The notes beneath the pieces were generated by a model that saw only the letters and a program-made list of their open reading frames with translations, was not told the DNA's origin and ran no database searches. Below are positions 63,584-64,000 of a DNA stretch of 64,000 nt, in pieces. The stretch comes from Amylibacter sp. SFDW26 (lineage in GTDB: Bacteria > Pseudomonadota > Alphaproteobacteria > Rhodobacterales > Rhodobacteraceae): positions 62,001-126,000 of the forward strand of contig NZ_WEIC01000001.1 of assembly GCF_009184395.1 (NCBI RefSeq), written 5' to 3'. Made by a program: the position numbers and the translations under genes. Position 1 is the first letter of the stretch. Each line of letters starts with the position of its first letter.

Positions 63584-64000
63584 TATCTGCTACAAGTTTT
63601 CCAATCTCTTTGCTGGCTTTCACAGATGGATGGATGCGGTCAGCTGCGTGATATGATAGGTCGCCGTTTGGAACCAGTTTTTTGAGAGATAGAAAATGCA
63701 CACCATCATCGTGTTTTGCCAATGCAGATATACGACTTTCTAAAATGTCCCCTTCATCACGACAATGATCAATCGGCGACCCCTGGCCAGGGGTGCGCAG
63801 GTACCCAACATAGATGACTTTAGTATCTTTTTTACGCAACTTTGAAACCAGTTTAGGAATAGCCCCAGTTTGCGTGTCTTCAGAGATCAATTTGTTAAGC
63901 TTGCGATTGCATCTGGTGCACCCGCAACCCAACCATAGATCATTTCCGCCACCAGTAAGAATAACCCAATCCCATTCTCCAGATGTATATTGTCGTGGAA
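63570..64000 (-). CDS. SGNH/GDSL hydrolase, C-terminal part (gene leaves the window)
   Basis: The open frame continues to the window edge, so the 5' end is missing. Visible are block III (WVILTGGGNDLWLG) and block V (ADRIHPSV, with the catalytic Asp and His). The family hydrolyses esters, often as lipases or acyl-carbohydrate esterases. A four-cysteine run follows block III (CGCTRC), which is unusual and may bind metal. Confidence 0.82.
   Translation of the reverse strand, partial: PRQYTSGEWDWVILTGGGNDLWLGCGCTRCNRKLNKLISEDTQTGAIPKLVSKLRKKDTKVIYVGYLRTPGQGSPIDHCRDEGDILESRISALAKHDDGVHFLSLKKLVPNGDLSYHAADRIHPSVKASKEIGKLVADIIAD

Noticed and set aside
1-64000. CRISPR arrays, insertion sequences, integrases, rRNA or tRNA genes
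   Set aside because: No regularly spaced repeat, transposase or integrase motif, or complete RNA gene fold was seen on either strand.

Overview
The window reads as chromosomal DNA of a marine alphaproteobacterium of the family Rhodobacteraceae (Roseobacter group), AT-leaning by eye. The evidence is the cell-cycle regulator GcrA, a perfect CtrA-type box, a LuxR/LuxI pair, a TakP-like TRAP transporter with its own two-component system, the ccmABCDG (helABCDX-like) cluster, and the gene order dnaB - alr - mlaEF - pqiA - radA - cvpA - purF. No rRNA, tRNA, CRISPR array, insertion sequence or phage gene was seen. A genus cannot be fixed from the sequence alone.

Layout. 0-2.5 kb: a glycerolipid acyltransferase and the manganese pyrophosphatase PpaC, which is coupled to a 26-codon upstream frame. 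2.5-4.3 kb: a quorum-sensing unit (small protein, LuxR, LuxI) with a CtrA-type box in front of the unit and a 19-bp palindrome in front of luxI. 4.3-6.6 kb: a helicase, a small membrane protein and a scarred HxlR/NTF2-like locus whose intact relative lies at 61.6-62.9 kb. 6.6-13.7 kb: a NarL-type two-component system divergent from a TRAP transporter whose two permeases are both unusually long. 13.7-20.6 kb: GFA protein, DUF1178, gcrA, a DMT exporter, argD-argF, a PLP dehydratase, a cysteine hydrolase and a YHS protein. 20.6-36.4 kb: an SLC13 anion transporter with RCK domains, an SDR, rimI-tsaB-nfu, pth, an FkbM methyltransferase, rplY, lldD, trpA, ychF, an RTX beta-propeller protein and purF.

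36.4-45.0 kb: on the minus strand the genes run, from high to low coordinates, dnaB, alr, mlaE, mlaF, pqiA, radA, cvpA, purF. An osmC/gntR pair interrupts this run between dnaB and alr. It is bracketed by a 25-bp direct repeat and by a wreck of an agmatine-deiminase-like gene. 45.0-49.5 kb: a candidate small RNA, an ArsR/AHSA1 operon with a perfect operator, pyrC, an FMN riboswitch driving ribH2, and a cytochrome b561/YceI pair. 49.5-52.5 kb: ccmABCDG. 52.6-58.7 kb: an accessory block (a small protein, a LysR regulator, a mini-lipoprotein, a radical SAM enzyme, a DUF547 lipoprotein, a type II sulfide:quinone reductase, a DUF1203 protein). 58.8-64 kb: aconitase, the intact HxlR/NTF2-like locus, a LysE exporter and the C-terminal part of an SGNH hydrolase that runs off the window.

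How it fits together. Most genes are housekeeping: arginine, tryptophan, purine, pyrimidine and riboflavin synthesis, Fe-S and cytochrome c maturation, replication and repair. The accessory signals are cell-density signalling possibly wired to CtrA, a self-regulated TRAP uptake system, sulfide oxidation, and several small repeat-marked or deletion-marked junctions. Several short genes of fewer than 60 codons were found by reading intergenic DNA for a start, a ribosome binding site and a plausible composition.
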